A DNA stretch of 64,000 bases from DATJHM01 sp035493895 (lineage in GTDB: Bacteria; Chloroflexota; Ktedonobacteria; Ktedonobacterales; Ktedonobacteraceae), in assembly GCA_035493895.1 (NCBI GenBank), contig DATJHM010000228.1:15394-79393 (forward strand), read 5' to 3'. A model generated the notes under the pieces. It had not been told where the DNA came from, made no database searches, and saw nothing but the letters and a program-made list of their open reading frames with translations. The position numbers and the translations under genes were made by a program. This document shows, piece by piece, positions 59,953 to 64,000 of this stretch. Each line of letters opens with the position of its first letter. Position 1 is the first letter of the stretch.

Positions 59953-60515
59953 CGCGTTTTTTTCAATTCCTTAAACATTGCTTCTGGCTGCTCGGGATAA
60001 TTTTCCGTGTTTATTCTATCGTACCGGGTATGCCCAAAGCAATATGGGGTTTTCGAGAGACGCGGATCGGCATGAAGCGCGATCCCTACCTGTGCGTGAT
60101 GGCGACGGTGGGAGGGCATCGTGCCTCCTCGGTGCCACATATGACGAGGTGGGATGTGGTCGCCCCAGTCGCAGACAAGCGGCGACTCTACGGGGATGGT
60201 TTGTGAGAAGCAATGGTTAATATGCATCACTGATCTTCCCTGATATATAAATACTAGAAAAATAATGGCAGGAAAACGCAGGGATATGAAAAGTGAAACA
60301 AAAATACAAATAAACAAATGATAGAAAAATAATGTGGGGGAAATGGTACTTATTTTTATCGAAAAAATGACGCGAGAGAAAGATCGAGATTCTATAAAAG
60401 GAGGAAAGAGGGAAGCAAGCATTTTCTCTTTAAAAATGTTGCTTGCCCTCCCGGTTTTGCTGGTCCTGGCAGCTGGCACAGAGGGAGATATCCATGTGCC
60501 AAGAGCATATTGCCC
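59953..60515. other. Intergenic region with a family A fragment
   Basis: These 563 bases separate the agmatinase and AdoMet decarboxylase genes. GTCGCAGACAAGCGGCGACTC at 60170-60190 (written here in part) is a family A repeat fragment. The stretch 60230-60400 is A-rich with no gene. No promoter for the agmatinase gene was found with confidence. Confidence 0.45.
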
Positions 60516-60947
60516 TTAGCGCGCCCCCGATCGTGTGAGGCGAGCGGCCATTGCCTCTTCATAGCGGACAGGATCGGGCTCGTCTGGGCGGATCGAGCGA
60601 TTGGCGCGAATAACGAAATGCGTCTCGATATCATCGGTCTGAAAGACTTCTTTCGCGAAGGCGATTGCGTCTTCCTGACTAAACTCTTTGCAGGAGCAGA
60701 TGTCGATATCTACCTCGCCATACTCAGGCCAGGCATGAAGGCTGATGTGACTTTGCGCGATCACCACGAAGCCCGACATACCGGCGTCCAGAGGATTGGA
60801 GGTTTCGATATCGTAGAGATGGACGGGGCTCACCTTTTCCATATCGACTCGTGCGGGATATTCATCCAGAACGCGTCGGAGTAAGGCTGCATCGACCAGC
60901 GTCTCGGGTTTACAATGATAGAGTTCTAGCATCAAGTGGACAAGCAT
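60516..60947 (-). CDS. speH: S-adenosylmethionine decarboxylase (prokaryotic type)
   Basis: This 143-aa protein is the pyruvoyl-dependent AdoMet decarboxylase that supplies aminopropyl groups for spermidine-type polyamines. The self-processing region reads VIAQSHISLHAWPEYG, followed by VDIDICSC. The residue before the processed Ser is Gln, where characterised enzymes usually have Glu. The Cys in SC and the His in the second HIS match known acid residues. ATG 60947 follows GGGAGGAA. A terminator stands 64 bases upstream, at 61011-61048, so the gene is read from a short separate region or by read-through. Confidence 0.9.
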   Translation of the reverse strand: MLVHLMLELYHCKPETLVDAALLRRVLDEYPARVDMEKVSPVHLYDIETSNPLDAGMSGFVVIAQSHISLHAWPEYGEVDIDICSCKEFSQEDAIAFAKEVFQTDDIETHFVIRANRSIRPDEPDPVRYEEAMAARLTRSGAR

Positions 60948-61010
60948 GGTAGTTCCTCCCAACGGTGTATCTGAGCAGCCTGAATCTCGTTACTGAGAAG
61001 TTGTACTGCC

Positions 61011-61048
61011 AAAAAACATCCTGTGTGTTTAATTCTGCACACAGGATG
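61011..61048 (-). terminator. Rho-independent terminator between the deoxyhypusine synthase-like gene and speH
   Basis: On the minus strand CATCCTGTGTG and CACACAGGATG (61048-61038 and 61027-61017) form a perfect 11-bp stem with a 10-base loop, followed directly by TTTTTT (61016-61011). This fits an intrinsic terminator exactly. Confidence 0.9.
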
Positions 61049-61232
61049 ATATTATACATTAGATTGTCAAGCTACTGCAAAGAAAAAGTGTCCATTTTTG
61101 ACCTAATCCAAACTCCCGTTCCATCTAATGGTCAGAGGCTTCTCTACCTAAACCAAACATTTATCTCAGCCACAAATAAGGCAGTCATCTATCTAATGGG
61201 AAAGGTCTGTCGGTATTAGATCGAAAATTTGC

Positions 61233-62348
61233 TTATGGACGAACTTTTTTCCCTTTCTCGTAAGCGCCCTTGAGTTCTTGCAGCAGCGCCTCTCGTTGCG
61301 CAAAAAGTGCTTTGCGTGGCCGTGGTTGAGCTTTACTTACCGCATAGGCCGCGAGCAGGGGCAGCGAGATGGTCGAATCGCCGTAGACCACGACGGCATC
61401 GTGCAATTGATCGGGTTTAATCTTGCCCCATGAGACGGCTTCAGAGGGGGTTGCTCCGGAGAGTCCGCCCCAGTGAGGCGCATCGGTGGTGATCTGAAGA
61501 AAGAAATCGTGGCCGCCCTTTTGAATGCCCAGCACCTCCCACAATTGGGGCTGTGTCTGCAAATAGAAATTTTTCGGACTGCCCCCGCCCAGAATAATGA
61601 CACCATTCTTCCTGGCATGATGCACAATCGCGGTCGTCTCGTTGACATCTGCCAGCGGATCGAGCGTGAGCAGGCTCCCATCCAGCGCATTGCGTGCCAC
61701 ATTCATGCCAATCGAAGAATCGCCGGGCGACGACGTGTAGATCGGTACATTCCAGGCCGCCGCCTGTGCCAGCACCGAATACTCCGGATTCACGCCTGCG
61801 TGCAGTAACTGTGTGCCCAGATGATGGTGCAATTCAGAGGTAGCGATGGGACGATTGGGCAGCGTCTTCAGGGCCTCACGCACGAACGCGTCGGTATCGA
61901 GCAGCACTTTATCCTCAAACAGGATATCGTATATACGAATGACGCCCTCTTCCTGAAGTTTGGTATCGTCAAGACGAAAATCGCCCCGGTGCAGGGACAT
62001 TGCGAGGGCATGATGGATATCGTGATACAGATTGGCCCCTGTGCTGATGATGAAATCGATAAAACCATACTCCATCAATGTGATCAGACAGCCACCCAGG
62101 CCAGCTGGCGTGAGCGCACCGGCCATCGTCAGACCGATCGTGACATCCTCTTCGGGCGCGAGCATCTTTTCGGCGTAGAGTCGTGCAGCCTCGTGTAAAC
62201 GCGCCGAGTTATAAGCCTGAAACTGTTCATCCATCAACTCGGCCACAGTCATATTCGGGCGAATGCGGCGGGGCAGAATCTGTTCGCCGCTGAGATACTC
62301 CTCCTGATGAACGTGCTCCTCTGTATGGTCTGTATGTTCGTGATGCAT
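61233..62348 (-). CDS. Deoxyhypusine synthase-like protein
   Basis: This 371-aa protein belongs to the deoxyhypusine synthase family, which uses NAD and spermidine to transfer an aminobutyl group. Active-site Lys is in SEAVSWGKIKPDQ, the NAD site motif is STGANLYHDIHHAL and VIILGGGSPKNFYLQT, and the end is DSTISLPLLAAYAVSKA. Bacteria have no eIF5A, and bacterial homologues are known or predicted to make homospermidine or related polyamines instead. The N-terminal His-rich stretch (HHEHTDHTEEHVHQEE) is odd and could bind metal. It stands upstream of speH and speB on the same strand. Confidence 0.9.
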   Translation of the reverse strand: MHHEHTDHTEEHVHQEEYLSGEQILPRRIRPNMTVAELMDEQFQAYNSARLHEAARLYAEKMLAPEEDVTIGLTMAGALTPAGLGGCLITLMEYGFIDFIISTGANLYHDIHHALAMSLHRGDFRLDDTKLQEEGVIRIYDILFEDKVLLDTDAFVREALKTLPNRPIATSELHHHLGTQLLHAGVNPEYSVLAQAAAWNVPIYTSSPGDSSIGMNVARNALDGSLLTLDPLADVNETTAIVHHARKNGVIILGGGSPKNFYLQTQPQLWEVLGIQKGGHDFFLQITTDAPHWGGLSGATPSEAVSWGKIKPDQLHDAVVVYGDSTISLPLLAAYAVSKAQPRPRKALFAQREALLQELKGAYEKGKKVRP

Positions 62349-62599
62349 ATCGTGATGCTAGATCCTTTCTGTGTTCTGCAATCTGGCGGTAAGCCAACGG
62401 TGTCTAGCATAGGGGATAGAGGCCCTCTTTTCAAGTCCTCTTTGCAAAGCCTGCTCTGGACCCGGGAACGTTTTCTCTTGACGGTCGAATTGGCGATGAC
62501 TTTGAGCCGCAGGAATACATCAGCGAAAATACGGGTTCCTATAAAATAGAGAAGTCCATTTGAATTTTTAGCAGACATAGTATAGAGAGGATTCGTTAC

Positions 62600-62989
62600 A
62601 TGGCAGATTTGAGCAATCCCAAAGTGCAGAAGCTATTGCACTCAAAATCATTAGCCACCCTGGCAACCATTGGAGCCAAAGGAGAGCCACAGTCATCCCC
62701 TATGTGGTTTTTGTGGGATGGTGAATATATCAAGTTCACGCATACGACCGCGCGCCAGAAATATCAGAATATTAAGCGCGACCCACGTGTCGCTATTTCC
62801 ATTACCGATCCTGATGATTTTTATATTTACGCCGAGTTTCGGGGCGTGGTCGAGAAGATTGAAGACGATCCAACCGGCGCGTTTTACGATGAGCTGGCCG
62901 TGCACTATGGCACTTCCGAGCGCTATCGGGGTGATACGCGGGTCATATTTTATGTGAAGTTTGATCACATCGTCGGTCAGAACCTGTAA
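62600..62989 (+). CDS. PPOX-class FMN/F420-binding split-barrel protein
   Basis: This 129-aa protein has the pyridoxamine-phosphate oxidase-like split barrel. Segments ATLATIGAKGEPQSSPMWF, IKFTHTTARQKYQNIKRDPR and VAISITDPDDFYIYAEFRG match the F420/FMN-binding subgroup that reduces or oxidises small molecules. The size is that of the small single-domain group. GAGAGGA lies about 10 bases before the ATG. The cofactor (FMN or F420) cannot be decided by eye. It is divergent from the deoxyhypusine synthase-like gene with 251 bases between. Confidence 0.88.
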   Translation: MADLSNPKVQKLLHSKSLATLATIGAKGEPQSSPMWFLWDGEYIKFTHTTARQKYQNIKRDPRVAISITDPDDFYIYAEFRGVVEKIEDDPTGAFYDELAVHYGTSERYRGDTRVIFYVKFDHIVGQNL

Positions 62990-63079
62990 GAAAATTAGCA
63001 TTGGCATTGTAGAGGCGCTGCCAAAGTTCAATGCGTCTTTTCTGGAAATGCGCTCGAGAAGCTTGTATGAGGGCGAGAT

Positions 63080-63218
63080 GGCCGGTGGGGGCCGGGGGCC
63101 GGCAGAAAGCCCGGTCCCTACCTCTGCCATTCTTCGAGAGATGAGACCATTGGTGTCTCCTTGCCAAAGACGATCCGAGCCGCAAAACAGAACAGGTAGG
63201 GACCGGGCTTTCTGCCGG
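63080..63218. repeat. Conserved-flank hairpin, copy d, with a perfect 25-bp outer inverted repeat
   Basis: The GGCCGGTGGGGG flank begins at 63080. A 25-bp perfect inverted repeat (63099-63123 and 63194-63218) spans it and a 70-base centre. The upstream 63015-63095 block resembles the inside of MITE unit 2 at 38890-38970. Confidence 0.7.
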
Positions 63219-63226
63219 TCCAATAC

Positions 63227-63352
63227 GCATCAAGCGAAGAATGGTTCGGTTTGACCTCCCGTCTCAATCGATGGCGGAACGGGTTCGTGGAAGGGCAAGG
63301 TGGTCGGTGGGGGTCGCGTGGGATGGTAGAAAACACATCCCCTACCTCTGCG
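63227..63352. repeat. Family B repeat with variable hairpin, copy e
   Basis: The first ~100 bases match 52771-52870 closely (GCATCAAGCGAAGAATGGTT and GGTCGGTGGGGGTCGCGTGG). The hairpin here is the shorter GGGATG...CATCCC, unlike the one at 52858, and CCTACCTCTGCGG follows. Confidence 0.75.
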
Positions 63353-63576
63353 GATGGGCGAGAGGGTCGGTGTGGGAACGCAAATGACCGGTTTTTTCGG
63401 GCTCATGCCTCTTTCCTCCCGATCCTGTGTGACACGATTGACCCTCTTGGCTTTCTATTGACCTGCATCATGGCATCTGAACCATTCTTAGGTTGATGCG
63501 TATTGCATTGGCATAAAGCACAATCTCTACCTGTGGTATTTCTTCGAGTTTTGCGATATGCTACGGGAATTTTCTT

Positions 63577-63802
63577 GAAAAGGCTACACCTCCTACACAA
63601 ATGCCGATTTGATGGGAATTAAGGCCTACACGATAGCGACACCAAAGGCTACACTGCCTCTGCATTGGGGCGACATTGCCTTCTGCATTGGGGCGCTACA
63701 CCACCGTACCTCTTCCCTGTTTGTGACGCGCTACGAGAATTTTCTTGAAAATGCTACACTTCCTACACAAATGCCGATGTGATGGGAGTCAAGACCCTAC
63801 AT
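63577..63802 (+). repeat. Two copies of repeat family C
   Basis: Copies at 63577-63630 and 63749-63802 carry GCTACAC-x-TCCTACACAAATG, then CCGATxTGATGGGA and CCTACA. Each is preceded by CTACG(G/A)GAATTTTCTTGAAAA. They match those at 37491-37850. Confidence 0.8.
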
Positions 63803-64000
63803 TGAGGCGACACTGCCTCTGTATCAGGCGACACTGCCTGCATACTTCAATGCTATACGCCCTCTCCTCCATCAGGCTACGTGAGCGATGCGAAAAGGGC
63901 GTGGCTGGCTCTTACTTTTATTATTCGGCAGATGGTAAGGTTTCTGAAGGGTCTTTTCGAGATTTGTTCCAATGGAAGGGCGAGGCTTCCTGGTTTGCCG

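Larger units (their letters stand above)
62990..64000. other. Repeat-rich end of the window
   Basis: About one kilobase after the PPOX gene has no convincing gene. It contains copy d (63080-63218), the family B block with copy e (63227-63352), and two family C copies (63577-63630, 63749-63802). ATTCTTAGGTTGATGCGTAT at 63483 also occurs at 42600, and TATTCGGCAG-x-TGGT near 63930 matches 37971. Confidence 0.6.

Overview
The window looks like bacterial chromosome from a filamentous or spore-forming Chloroflexota, most likely class Ktedonobacteria. This is an inference from gene content: mid-to-high GC, a large multidomain signalling repertoire, menaquinone genes, a Uma2-family nuclease, a bacterial deoxyhypusine synthase-like gene and many intergenic mobile repeats. 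No rRNA, tRNA, CRISPR array or complete transposase gene was found. Layout: 1-9.7 kb holds housekeeping and stress genes: the end of a probable ABC permease, a GNAT acetyltransferase, a 33-aa membrane peptide, the smpB-thioesterase-VOC operon, an MMPL exporter coupled to a CrtC/AttH-like lipoprotein, a MarR regulator, a peroxiredoxin with a palindromic operator/promoter, and a PhoD-like phosphatase. 10.4-13.9 kb is a GAF/PAS histidine kinase with its OmpR-type regulator. 14.3-24.6 kb is one co-directional chemosensory operon: DUF4388 (PATAN) protein, two CheY-like regulators, CheW, MCP and a CheA-REC hybrid. The order matches the cyanobacterial Pix/Pil (PilGHIJL-type) systems that control type IV pili, except that the PatA-type regulator is split into two abutting genes. 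24.8-31.7 kb holds an SDR, a TetR regulator, leuB, a small membrane protein, a second two-component system and a Uma2 nuclease. 32.2-37.4 kb is the most unusual locus: a four-gene redox operon assembled from complex I parts. It encodes NuoB, a NuoI-NuoE-like fusion with a single Fe-S cluster, a NuoF homologue with an altered flavin motif, and an 802-aa fusion of a 2Fe-2S domain, a GltD-like FAD/NAD(P) module and three ferredoxin clusters. There is no NuoC/D and no membrane subunit. 37.4-39.6 kb is a mobile-element graveyard: dispersed repeats, two tandem MITEs inside a small gene whose frame is restored when they are removed, a short hydrophobic peptide gene, and an IS200/IS605-type relic carrying both end hairpins. 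39.6-52.7 kb carries a GH1 glycosidase, a PRC-barrel/BON protein, an epimerase under a candidate TetR operator, a TetR regulator, an AAA ATPase, a transsulfuration-type PLP enzyme, a cysteine-less redoxin, Mrp, a Nudix hydrolase and a membrane-anchored pseudokinase. 52.9-62.6 kb carries menaquinone genes (methyltransferase and polyprenyl synthase), a PflX-type radical SAM protein, a long disordered RGG/RPY-rich protein, and a polyamine cluster (agmatinase-like, AdoMet decarboxylase, deoxyhypusine synthase-like). 63-64 kb is again dispersed repeats, several matching those at 37-39, 42 and 52.8 kb. Signalling (two two-component systems, one chemosensory array, one pseudokinase) and NAD(P)H/quinone redox chemistry dominate the content.
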